Positions 1 to 7,242 of a stretch of 23,219 nt of DNA are shown here, in pieces. Location of the stretch: NCBI GenBank assembly GCA_910576535.1, contig CAJTKK010000006.1, positions 1 to 23,219 of the forward strand. The letters are read 5' to 3'. Source of the stretch: an uncultured Lachnospiraceae bacterium (GTDB lineage: Bacteria > Bacillota > Clostridia > Lachnospirales > Lachnospiraceae). Each line of letters begins with the position of its first letter. Position 1 is the stretch's first letter. The notes below the pieces were generated by a model, which did not search any database, was not told the origin of the DNA, and saw only the letters and a program-made list of their open reading frames with translations. The position numbers and the translations under genes were made by a program.

Positions 1-1
1 C

Positions 2-478
2 CAAGATGTGCTGGATGTCAACTATTTCGGAGCGTTGCGGCTGGCAAAATCCGTTCTTCCATATATGCGTAAGGCAGGTAAGGGACGTATGATTTTTACA
101 AGCTCTGGTGTTGGTGTAACTGGTTTTGAGAATATTTCTTCTTATGCGGCCTCAAAAGGAGCAATAGAATCATTGGCTAAATGTCTGCAAATAGAGAATG
201 AAGAGTATGGTATCACTTTCCATTTGTTCCACCCGCCATTGACAAATACAAAATCAGCATCAGGAATTTTTGTTCCAATAGAATTTAAGGCAGAGGCAAA
301 AAAAGTTGGATATGGGCTGGCTGATCGTATCTGGATAAAAAAGTTTGTGATTTGTCACTCTGCAATTCAAACAGCACAAATGAAATTTTCTTACCGACAT
401 CCTTTATTCATTGGAAAAATGATGACTAAGGCAACAAAAAGAGCCATTGAAGCAGAAAAAAATGAGGATTTGCAGTGA
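2..478 (+). CDS. SDR-family oxidoreductase, C-terminal part (cut by left edge)
   Basis: This is the C-terminal part of a classical short-chain dehydrogenase/reductase, an NAD(P)-dependent oxidoreductase; the substrate cannot be told. The frame is open to the left edge (Q-D-V-L-D-V-N-Y-F-G), so the GTG at 8 is an internal valine and the Rossmann glycine motif and NNAG lie outside the window. Visible family marks are the D-V-N-x-F-G helix, the catalytic serine in F-T-S-S-G, and the Y-A-A-S-K catalytic pair (YxxxK). The C-terminal tail, rich in basic and aromatic residues (W-I-K-K-F, F-I-G-K-M-M-T-K), resembles SDRs of the ketosphinganine-reductase type that end in a membrane-associated tail, but that is only a guess. 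A hairpin about 100 bases downstream closes the transcript. Confidence 0.85.
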   Translation, partial: QDVLDVNYFGALRLAKSVLPYMRKAGKGRMIFTSSGVGVTGFENISSYAASKGAIESLAKCLQIENEEYGITFHLFHPPLTNTKSASGIFVPIEFKAEAKKVGYGLADRIWIKKFVICHSAIQTAQMKFSYRHPLFIGKMMTKATKRAIEAEKNEDLQ

Positions 479-580
479 AAAGATATAGAATGGCAACATT
501 CGTATGTCGGCGGTAAAATAGGAAGCAGACAGCAAAGAGCGTTTAGCATATGCATGACGGAAAATATCCAGAGGTAAGCA

Positions 581-608
581 GGCCAATAGAGAAATCAATT
601 GGCCCCTT
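581..608 (+). terminator. Rho-independent terminator after the SDR gene
   Basis: The seven-base stem GGCCAAT (581-587) pairs perfectly with ATTGGCC (598-604) across a 10-base loop and is followed by CCTTTT. The U-run is short, so strength is uncertain. It lies between the SDR gene and the promoter of the restriction operon. The rest of 479-580 shows no credible gene. Confidence 0.55.
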
Positions 609-644
609 TTACTGTGCAGAATATGAACAAATATCATGAAATAA

Positions 645-673
645 TTGAAAATATTAATAAATAACGATATAAT
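645..673 (+). promoter_or_regulatory. Sigma-A-type promoter of the restriction-modification operon
   Basis: TTGAAA (645-650), a 17-bp spacer, and a perfect TATAAT (668-673). Transcription would begin near 680, about 36 bases upstream of the HTH gene. No other good promoter is visible inside the operon, where genes overlap or nearly touch, so this probably drives all six genes. Confidence 0.75.
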
Positions 674-715
674 ACAAAATGGTATAGAGTATTTTTCTGA
701 ATGAGAGGTGTATTT

Positions 716-919
716 ATGTCTGAACACAAGCATGAAAATTATGCCGAAAATTATATAAGTATAGATGAAGCTGCTCAATATTTAGGGATAAAACCTGTTA
801 CTCTCCGCAACTGGATTAAAAAAACAGATATTCCGGCCAGGAAGATTGGAAAACAGTGGAAGTTCAAGCGGTCAGAATTAGACGAGTGGGTTAATAGCGG
901 AAGAGCAAATTTTGAATAG
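716..919 (+). CDS. Excisionase-like helix-turn-helix DNA-binding protein
   Basis: A 67-aa protein of the MerR-like/excisionase HTH_17 type. Residues about 13-60 carry the pattern I-D-E-A-A-Q-Y-L-G-I, then T-L-R-N-W-I, then I-P-A-R-K-I-G-K-Q-W-K-F and a final helix E-L-D-E-W-V, the usual winged-helix signature of this family. The start at 716 is chosen because GAGAGGTG at 703-710 sits five bases before it; the in-frame ATG at 701 lies on that ribosome site. The gene comes first in the operon and is 18 bp from the first methyltransferase. It may be a controller protein, a role C proteins play in other restriction systems. That role is inferred; HTH_17 proteins also serve as excisionases or targeting factors. 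Confidence 0.8.
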   Translation: MSEHKHENYAENYISIDEAAQYLGIKPVTLRNWIKKTDIPARKIGKQWKFKRSELDEWVNSGRANFE

Positions 920-937
920 GATGTTGAGGAAGAAGTT

Positions 938-2200
938 ATGGCTGAAAGAATATATAATTTTATAGACCTGTTCGCAGGCTGCGGCGGCTTGAGCGAGGGC
1001 TTTTATCATCAAGGTTTTCATGCGTTAGCGCATGTTGAAATTGACCATTTTGCATGTAAAACTTTAAAGACCCGTATGCGTTATTACGGTTATAGCACTG
1101 CGGATCATGCCGTTATGGAGCAGGATATTACTGCAAAAGATATTGTAAAGAAGATAGAAGCAGTTGTTGGAGACGAAGTGGCAGACATTATTATTGGTGG
1201 TCCGCCTTGCCAAAGTTTTTCGCCTTTGGGCAAAGCGAAGGACGATAATAATATGCAGAAAGATCCAAGAAACTATCTGTTTGAAAATTATGTCAAGGTA
1301 CTGAATCATTTCAAACCTAAGTTTTTTGTGTTTGAAAATGTAACAGGTCTTCTGGACACAGAAATTCAGGGGAAAAGTATTTTCAAAATTATCCTGAGAC
1401 GTTTGAGGCAGAAATACAGAGTTTTAAGTAAAGAAGAAACGATTGTGCTTAATGCGACATCCTATGGTGTTCCCCAAGAACGTAAAAGGGTGATTTTGAT
1501 TGGCACAAGACGGGATTTGGATGCAAAACCGGAAGAATTATATGCAGCAATTCAAAAAACGCACTATTTGCCGGGAGACAGCGGAAAACAGAAAGACGGC
1601 TTAAAACGTTATGTTACAGTAAGAGATGCGATTGCAGATTTGCCGAAACTCCATTCAGGGGAAGGGACGGTTGAAGCGGAATATCCTAATGATTACAGTG
1701 AATGTCCGGAGTATGTTAAATTGCTGCGGAAACCGTCGGACACGGTTCTCAGGGATCATGTGGCTAGAAGGAATAATGAAAAAGATGTGGAAAGATATAA
1801 GGTAATGGCTGAAAATCATTGGAATTTTCTTCAGCTATTGGATTTCCGGCCGGATTTGGCTCATGAGAAAAAACGAGTTTTTTTCAATAGCTACAAAGTT
1901 CAGTGGTGGGATATGCCGGCTAGAACGATAATAGCTCATCTATATAAAGACGGCAATCAATTTATTCATCCGGATTACGAGCAAGGGCGGAGCCTGACGG
2001 TAAGAGAAGCGGCCCGTTTACAATCATTTCCCGATGACTTTATTTTTGAAGGTTCTAGGACAGAACAGTTCAAGCAGATAGGAAATGCAGTTCCTCCCAT
2101 GTTAGCCGAGGCCATTGCCAAGGCAATAAAATCAAAATTAGATGAGTTAGAAAGGAATGGACAAGGTGATATTCAGGAATGTAACGGAATTACAATCTAA
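938..2200 (+). CDS. DNA (cytosine-5-)-methyltransferase 1 of a BsuMI/LlaJI-type system
   Basis: This 420-aa enzyme transfers methyl groups from S-adenosylmethionine to C5 of cytosine and protects host DNA from the nuclease of the same operon. All main C5-methyltransferase motifs are visible in order. Motif I is D-L-F-A-G-C-G-G (residues 10-17). Motif IV is G-G-P-P-C-Q-S-F with catalytic Cys91. Motif VI is E-N-V (133-135), motif VIII is Q-E-R-K-R-V, and near the end come R-E-A-A-R-L-Q-S-F-P-D and motif X G-N-A-V-P-P. The target-recognition region between VIII and IX is of ordinary size. The ribosome site is GAGGAAG at 926-932. The next gene starts inside its last codons (44-base overlap). Two non-identical C5 methyltransferases in tandem are typical of BsuMI and LlaJI; in LlaJI the pair is needed because the recognition site is asymmetric. 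Confidence 0.95.
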   Translation: MAERIYNFIDLFAGCGGLSEGFYHQGFHALAHVEIDHFACKTLKTRMRYYGYSTADHAVMEQDITAKDIVKKIEAVVGDEVADIIIGGPPCQSFSPLGKAKDDNNMQKDPRNYLFENYVKVLNHFKPKFFVFENVTGLLDTEIQGKSIFKIILRRLRQKYRVLSKEETIVLNATSYGVPQERKRVILIGTRRDLDAKPEELYAAIQKTHYLPGDSGKQKDGLKRYVTVRDAIADLPKLHSGEGTVEAEYPNDYSECPEYVKLLRKPSDTVLRDHVARRNNEKDVERYKVMAENHWNFLQLLDFRPDLAHEKKRVFFNSYKVQWWDMPARTIIAHLYKDGNQFIHPDYEQGRSLTVREAARLQSFPDDFIFEGSRTEQFKQIGNAVPPMLAEAIAKAIKSKLDELERNGQGDIQECNGITI

Positions 2201-3710
2201 CTCTGATAAAAGTTTTTTTAAAGAGAAGGTTGATATTTATATAAAATTAGTAGCTGCTGCGGTTAAGAAATATGATTTGCAAAAACCGCAAATAAGACAG
2301 GACTTGTGTATAGATGAAATGGTTGGAATGGGGCTGATTCATCATTGTGAAGATGCGGACGTCTTGAAGAATTTTTTAAAGAAAAAAGTGTATGAGCAGT
2401 TTATGATGGCGGTAGCATATGTACTTGAAAATGAGGAATTATTGCGTCCGTTTGTCAGGCAGCTCAGTAATGCTGAGAGAATGATAGAACAGAACAATGA
2501 GAAAAACAGGGATGCTTTCACCCTTGTTGATTTGTTTTGCGGCGCGGGCGGATTAAGCTTAGGGTTCAGGCAGACAGGTTTCAAGACACTCTTGGCGAAT
2601 GATTTTGACAGTATGTGTATCGAGACATACAAATATAATCATCCGGAGATTCCGTCTTCTCATATAATTTGCGGTGATATCCGTGAACTGTCACAGCATA
2701 TTGGACAGTATGTGTCAGAAGACGTGGATGTTGTCATCGGCGGGCCGCCCTGCCAGGGATTTAGTTCTGCGAATAAACATCACCGGGTAATTGACGACCC
2801 GCGGAATGAATTATATAAATACTTTTTAATGAGTGTATCAAAACTAATACCTAAAATCGTCATTATGGAAAATGTAAAAGGGATGCTTAAGGTCGCAGAC
2901 CAGGTAGTTGAAGATTATGAAAATATCGTTGTGAAGAAAGACGGCAAATCATATTCGTATTGTGTTTCTTATCAATTACTCAATTCTGCAGATTTTTCGG
3001 TTGCACAGAGCAGGGAAAGGCTGATATTTATCGCTATCCGCAATGATATATCCGGGACTCTTGCTATCAGGCCAAAGGATGTGTTTCATATGATTTCGGA
3101 AGACAATGCAAATAAGGAACGGTATATTCTCAGGAATGTATTGGAAGGCCTTAGAGAACTGGAACCGCCTCATACCATGAATGTCGGAGAGGTGGATACA
3201 GAAGAGGGCGGCAGAAAAATTGATGCGAATCCATATACAGGCGGGGAAAACGGCTATTTGCAGTTGATTAATCAAAACAGGGAGATTCCGCTTGTGTATA
3301 ACCATAAAGCCCGGTATTGCAGTCTTTTAAATTACGAGATATATAGCAGAATGGCACAGGGGGATGATGCGACAAGTGAGTGTATAGCAGATATTATGCC
3401 TTATGCACACAGGAATGATAAATTTAAGGACAAATATTTCCGCTTATATGAGGATAGACCTTGCCGGACGATCACTGCACATTTACGTTCGGATTGCCAT
3501 TCCCATATTCATCCTACGCAGGCAAGAGCCCTTACTCCTAGAGAGGCAGCAAGAACGCAATCGTTCCCGGATGATTATTTGTTTTTGGGTCCATACCTTA
3601 AGACATATATTCAAATTGGAAATGCCGTGCCTGTTGTAATGGCTAGGGGGATAGCACAAGCCATCCGTCATATTTTAGAACAGGCAGGTGATTCAAATGA
3701 AGATTCATAG
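2157..3710 (+). CDS. DNA (cytosine-5-)-methyltransferase 2, with N-terminal extension
   Basis: A 517-aa C5-cytosine methyltransferase, the second of the pair. Motif I is D-L-F-C-G-A-G-G (125-132), motif IV is G-G-P-P-C-Q-G-F with catalytic Cys199, motif VI is E-N-V (238-240), motif VIII is Q-S-R-E-R-L, and motifs IX-X are R-E-A-A-R-T-Q-S-F-P-D and G-N-A-V-P-V. About 120 residues precede motif I; they look helical and charged (F-F-K-E-K-V-D-I-Y-I-K, then V-L-K-N-F-L-K-K-K-V-Y-E), with no methyltransferase motif, and I do not recognise them. The ATG at 2157 has AAAGGA only a base or two upstream, so a slightly later start is possible. The gene overlaps both neighbours, which suggests coupled translation. 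Its target-recognition region differs from that of the first enzyme, so the two probably modify different strands or sites. Confidence 0.93.
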   Translation: MDKVIFRNVTELQSNSDKSFFKEKVDIYIKLVAAAVKKYDLQKPQIRQDLCIDEMVGMGLIHHCEDADVLKNFLKKKVYEQFMMAVAYVLENEELLRPFVRQLSNAERMIEQNNEKNRDAFTLVDLFCGAGGLSLGFRQTGFKTLLANDFDSMCIETYKYNHPEIPSSHIICGDIRELSQHIGQYVSEDVDVVIGGPPCQGFSSANKHHRVIDDPRNELYKYFLMSVSKLIPKIVIMENVKGMLKVADQVVEDYENIVVKKDGKSYSYCVSYQLLNSADFSVAQSRERLIFIAIRNDISGTLAIRPKDVFHMISEDNANKERYILRNVLEGLRELEPPHTMNVGEVDTEEGGRKIDANPYTGGENGYLQLINQNREIPLVYNHKARYCSLLNYEIYSRMAQGDDATSECIADIMPYAHRNDKFKDKYFRLYEDRPCRTITAHLRSDCHSHIHPTQARALTPREAARTQSFPDDYLFLGPYLKTYIQIGNAVPVVMARGIAQAIRHILEQAGDSNEDS

Positions 3711-4368
3711 TTTTATGAAAAGATTAAATGCTACGGAATTGGGATTAGGTGTTACGAATGACACCTATATTGCAATCCCGAACGAAGTCAACCTGTCAGA
3801 CATGTTTATCAACAGGCAAGCGCTTGAAATTTTCGACAGAAAGACCGGAACGGTATTTACGCCGGAAAATTCCAATATCATGTATGTGCAGACAGGACAG
3901 AATAACCAGGAACGGATATCCGGTTTCGGCCGGTATTTTGAAATGATGGATGCAAAGGTTGGCGACGAAATACTGATTGAAAGAATGGAGGATGGAACGG
4001 GCATAAAATATGCCATAGATTTCTATCATCGGAATGCCATTGTATTCCAAAAAAATAGAGATTATGTGGAAGCGCTTACCCCGGAAAAAATACAGCCTTA
4101 TGCGGAAGAAAACGATTACTGTTTGGAGGTTGTGATTGACGGAAAACCAGAAACCCTGCTGGTTAAATTTGTGGAAAAACGTAAGAAGAAAAAGACATCA
4201 CCAAGAGAAACCGATTTTTATGATTTACGGATACAAGGAAAAAGCATTCTTGGCAATTATTCGTATCAGGAATATATTGAAGTAATAGACGACGGAAAAC
4301 GTTTAGGAAGAATGAAAACATATTACTATTCATTGATAGAAACGATGGAGGGAAAAGATGATGAGTAA
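3697..4368 (+). CDS. Putative DNA-recognition subunit of the restriction complex (B3/EcoRII-N-like?)
   Basis: A 223-aa protein I cannot assign firmly. Its first half contains G-F-G-R-Y-F-E-M-M-D-A-K-V-G-D-E-I-L-I-E-R, an aromatic stretch followed by 'a-k-v-G-D-e-i'. That arrangement recalls the B3-like DNA-binding fold found in EcoRII and in the N-terminal domain of LlaJI.R1. The middle is very basic (V-E-K-R-K-K-K-K-T-S-P-R). No nuclease or nucleotide-binding motif is seen. The ATG at 3697 is preferred over the GTG at 3688 because AGGTG (3686-3690) sits six bases before it. It overlaps the methyltransferase gene by 14 bases and the GTPase gene by 11, placing it firmly within the restriction unit. 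By position it matches the extra restriction subunit of BsuMI-type operons. The DNA-recognition role is inference. Confidence 0.6.
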   Translation: MKIHSFMKRLNATELGLGVTNDTYIAIPNEVNLSDMFINRQALEIFDRKTGTVFTPENSNIMYVQTGQNNQERISGFGRYFEMMDAKVGDEILIERMEDGTGIKYAIDFYHRNAIVFQKNRDYVEALTPEKIQPYAEENDYCLEVVIDGKPETLLVKFVEKRKKKKTSPRETDFYDLRIQGKSILGNYSYQEYIEVIDDGKRLGRMKTYYYSLIETMEGKDDE

Positions 4369-5749
4369 ATCTTACATAATGGTTATAGAGGAAGGCATAA
4401 AGATTTTTTCCCTCATTGGGCATGGGAACGATTGTAAGATTTCATTTGCAGTGAAGGGACAGACCGCGCCATTGGCCGGTTTATGTGCGGACGACAAGAT
4501 TGTGGGTTATCTTTCAGGCAACATAAAAAGGTTTGCTTATTTGTTTGAAGTTCAAGAGTCCGCAGAAGGTAACGAATGTGTAATGGTAAAAGTATTTGAA
4601 AGCGCTGCAGGCCCGGCGCGGGATTCCATGGATGACGATGTAAAAAATATAGTGTTGTCTCACGAACAGACAGAGTCTTTCATTTCGGTCACGGAAGAAC
4701 AGTATCAGAAAATTGTTGCGTGTATGATGCTTAAATGTACAGAGAAATATGCCAAACGAAGCCCCGGTGCGCAGGCACAGGAACAGGAACCTCATACAGT
4801 GGATGAAGAGAAACGGCTAAAAGGCGGCGTCAATGTTTTGCTGTATGGTGTTCCGGGATGCGGGAAAAGTCATACGGTCATGAATAAGTATTGCAAGGAT
4901 GCAGATGCAATCGAAAGAGTTGTATTTCATCCGGATTATACTTGTGGTGATTTTGTCGGACAAATATTGCCGTTTACGGATGCGGAGACTGGAAAAATCA
5001 GGTATGAATTTTCGGCTGGGCCTTTTACGCGTATTTTATCGGATGCCTATAATCATCCTGAAAAAAAATATTGCTTGATTATTGAGGAAATCAACCGGGG
5101 TAATGCGCCGGCAATTTTTGGTGATATCTTCCAGGCGCTTGACAGGGACGGGGATGGAAACGGCGCCTATGAAATTACAAATGCAGATATTGCGGCTCAA
5201 GTTTACATGGGTGGCCGGACATCGAAGAAAGTTAGATTGCCGTCGAATTTGTTTATTTTCGCCACGATGAATACTTCTGACCAGAATGTTTTTACTTTGG
5301 ATACTGCCTTCCAAAGAAGATGGAATATGCGTATGGTGGAAAACGATGTGTATCAATCTGAAATTGCGCAAAAGCTGATTCTGGATACCAATATGAAATG
5401 GGCAAAGTTCGCGGATATCATGAATGGACTGATTATTGCAAAAAATGCCGGCATGACTTCCTCTGAAGACAAAAGGCTTGGCGCATATTTTGTGACAGAA
5501 AAGGATTTGTATTTCTTTACAACAGCGGATGGAATGACACAGGAAGATGCTGACGACAGAAATCACAATTTCCCGGAAAAGGTTTTGAAGTATCTGTGGG
5601 ATGATGCTTTTAAGTTCACGCGGGACGAAGTCTTCAAGAGCAATTATGACAGTCTTGAAAAACTGATTAAGGCATTTGAAGAGGCAGAAGGAGATAAACG
5701 TTTTGACATCTTTGCGGATGATATTTTTGGATGGAATCAGGACAGGTAA
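4358..5749 (+). CDS. McrB-like AAA+ GTPase, restriction motor subunit (LlaJI.R1/BsuMI type)
   Basis: A 463-aa AAA+ protein expected to form a ring that uses nucleotide hydrolysis, probably GTP, to translocate DNA or activate the nuclease encoded next. Walker A is G-V-P-G-C-G-K-S (164-171) and Walker B is C-L-I-I-E-E (239-244), followed by I-N-R-G-N-A-P-A-I-F-G-D. The McrB-family signature M-N-T-S-D-Q-N (304-310) corresponds to the MNTADR-type motif, and L-D-T-A-F-Q-R-R-W carries arginine fingers. Residues about 1-90, with A-D-D-K-I-V-G-Y-L-S-G then R-F-A-Y-L-F-E-V, resemble an EVE/PUA-like domain. In McrB-type proteins such domains read modified or specific bases. The ribosome site is GGAGGG (4347-4352). 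The gene overlaps its upstream neighbour and ends 12 bases before the nuclease gene. The GTPase assignment is firm; the EVE call is tentative. Confidence 0.9.
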   Translation: MMSKSYIMVIEEGIKIFSLIGHGNDCKISFAVKGQTAPLAGLCADDKIVGYLSGNIKRFAYLFEVQESAEGNECVMVKVFESAAGPARDSMDDDVKNIVLSHEQTESFISVTEEQYQKIVACMMLKCTEKYAKRSPGAQAQEQEPHTVDEEKRLKGGVNVLLYGVPGCGKSHTVMNKYCKDADAIERVVFHPDYTCGDFVGQILPFTDAETGKIRYEFSAGPFTRILSDAYNHPEKKYCLIIEEINRGNAPAIFGDIFQALDRDGDGNGAYEITNADIAAQVYMGGRTSKKVRLPSNLFIFATMNTSDQNVFTLDTAFQRRWNMRMVENDVYQSEIAQKLILDTNMKWAKFADIMNGLIIAKNAGMTSSEDKRLGAYFVTEKDLYFFTTADGMTQEDADDRNHNFPEKVLKYLWDDAFKFTRDEVFKSNYDSLEKLIKAFEEAEGDKRFDIFADDIFGWNQDR

Positions 5750-5761
5750 AGGAGCAGCGGT

Positions 5762-7033
5762 ATGGAAAAAGAGTCAGTGCCTTTCTATGAGTGCCATGTC
5801 AATACAAACGAAGGGACGGATACTTTTGTAGGCATCCGTTCGGATGGCGGGCCAATTGAGGTTTGCTTTCCGGTTGGTTATCATCTTGGGAAGACCGATG
5901 CCGCGCAGAAAAAAGATATACAGTTGCTGATTAGAGTGCTGGCCCGTTTTTCCGGCATGAAAGAGAAACTGCTTCCGCGGCTGCTGATAAATAAACCTGA
6001 GACGGTTAACTTCCCGGTTCAAGCGTACATGACCGTTCTTAACGAATATTATCATAGAGGTTATTACACGGAGAATGAACGTATTTATACGGCCAACGGC
6101 AATGGCCCCAAGAACTGGCCACGTACCATAAAAACGCAAAGGGCATATCCGCAGGACGGTTCCTTTCTTTATCTTACGGCAGTGGCACAGGAATCAAGAG
6201 TTGACACAGCAAATTACATCACCAAAATCAATGAGTTTTGTGTAGACGAAGCATATAAAAAGATAGGTTTTCTGTTTTCGGCAGATAGAGTAAGGAAACC
6301 ATTAATCCCTTTTGATGAAAAACGCTTTGTCATGGCGCTGAAGGAAAAGCTTCGCAGAGAGAATAACGATAAAAATAAAGCCTTGTTTTCAGGGATGATT
6401 GATATGATTCAGTATGCTGGCCAAAAAGGCCGGAATGCGGGATTTTTCTTCGGCACAAACGACTTTGAGTATGTGTGGGAAAGACTCATTGATTTCAATT
6501 TTGGCGAGGATAACAAAAACTTCTATTTCCCGAGAACATGGTGGTATTTGGGGACGGAAGGAAAACACGCAAAGTCCTTGCTGGAACCGGATACAGTAAT
6601 GAAAGCGGATGACAAGGTGTTTATCCTGGATGCTAAATACTATCGTTACGGTGATAGTAAGGATCCGGCAGAGTTGCCTCGTTCTACATCCATTAACAAG
6701 CAGATTACCTATGGGGAATATGTGGCTACTGACCCTAAATTCAAAGATGAAAACGGTCAGGCGCCTCCGGTATATAATGTTTTCTTAATGCCATTCAATA
6801 AAAACGGACCAGTATTCCCTTCAAAGGAAAATATGCTGCATATCGGCGAGGCACGGGGGGACTGGAAAGATTCCGGCGCTTCCTATGAAAGAGTGCAAGG
6901 CGTTCTGCTCGATATGAAATGGATGATGACGAGAACGGTTAAGCATAATAAAAAGGACATAAGCCAATTGGCACAGATGGTGGAAAGCATCATTCAAAAA
7001 ACGGATCCGCTTGCGGAAAAAGAAGGGCGATAA
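5762..7033 (+). CDS. LlaJI-family restriction endonuclease (McrC-like)
   Basis: A 423-aa nuclease subunit that should cut unmethylated target DNA together with the GTPase encoded just upstream. The C-terminal half shows a PD-(D/E)xK core laid out as in McrC/LlaJI proteins: a conserved acidic helix F-E-Y-V-W-E (Glu240), then E-P-D at 275-277, then I-L-D-A-K-Y-Y with Asp290 and Lys292. The N-terminal half is a less conserved region, probably for contact with the GTPase ring; no DNA-reading motif is obvious. The start has AGGAGC about seven bases upstream and lies 12 bases after the GTPase stop. The C-terminus is helical and basic. The gene is full length and all expected catalytic residues are present, so the system looks intact. 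It is last in the operon and is followed by a terminator. Confidence 0.9.
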   Translation: MEKESVPFYECHVNTNEGTDTFVGIRSDGGPIEVCFPVGYHLGKTDAAQKKDIQLLIRVLARFSGMKEKLLPRLLINKPETVNFPVQAYMTVLNEYYHRGYYTENERIYTANGNGPKNWPRTIKTQRAYPQDGSFLYLTAVAQESRVDTANYITKINEFCVDEAYKKIGFLFSADRVRKPLIPFDEKRFVMALKEKLRRENNDKNKALFSGMIDMIQYAGQKGRNAGFFFGTNDFEYVWERLIDFNFGEDNKNFYFPRTWWYLGTEGKHAKSLLEPDTVMKADDKVFILDAKYYRYGDSKDPAELPRSTSINKQITYGEYVATDPKFKDENGQAPPVYNVFLMPFNKNGPVFPSKENMLHIGEARGDWKDSGASYERVQGVLLDMKWMMTRTVKHNKKDISQLAQMVESIIQKTDPLAEKEGR

Positions 7034-7081
7034 TGGAGAAAAAGCAATAACTGGGGCATCCCGAAATTCGTGTAAAAATAG

Positions 7082-7115
7082 CGGTAAATCCATGTGAAAG
7101 GTTTACCGTTGTTTG
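7082..7115 (+). terminator. Terminator of the restriction operon
   Basis: CGGTAAA (7082-7088) pairs with TTTACCG (7102-7108), with CC/GG continuing the stem past one bulged base, and a T-rich tail (TTGTTT) follows. It lies about 50 bases after the nuclease stop codon. Confidence 0.6.
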
Positions 7116-7186
7116 ACGTGGGCTGGAATTATTTCTGCCCGAGATATTTCCGGACTTTGCTTTTACAGTTTCTTTGCATATAGTTG

Positions 7187-7217
7187 TTGACTCTTACGTT
7201 ACGTCATAGTTTATAAT
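7187..7217 (+). promoter_or_regulatory. MerR-type promoter with 19-bp spacer and operator dyad
   Basis: TTGACT (7187-7192) and TATAAT (7212-7217) are 19 bp apart. This over-long spacer is the hallmark of promoters activated by MerR-family proteins. An imperfect palindrome fills the spacer: arms ACTCTTACGT (7190-7199) and ACGTCATAGT (7201-7210) match at 8 of 10 positions around T7200. It directly precedes a MerR/TipAS gene, so autoregulation is very likely. Confidence 0.85.
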
Positions 7218-7242
7218 GGGACTAACACGAGGAGGAAAAAGG

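Noticed and set aside
701..715. ATG at 701 as start of the HTH gene
   Set aside because: It overlaps the ribosome site used by the ATG at 716.
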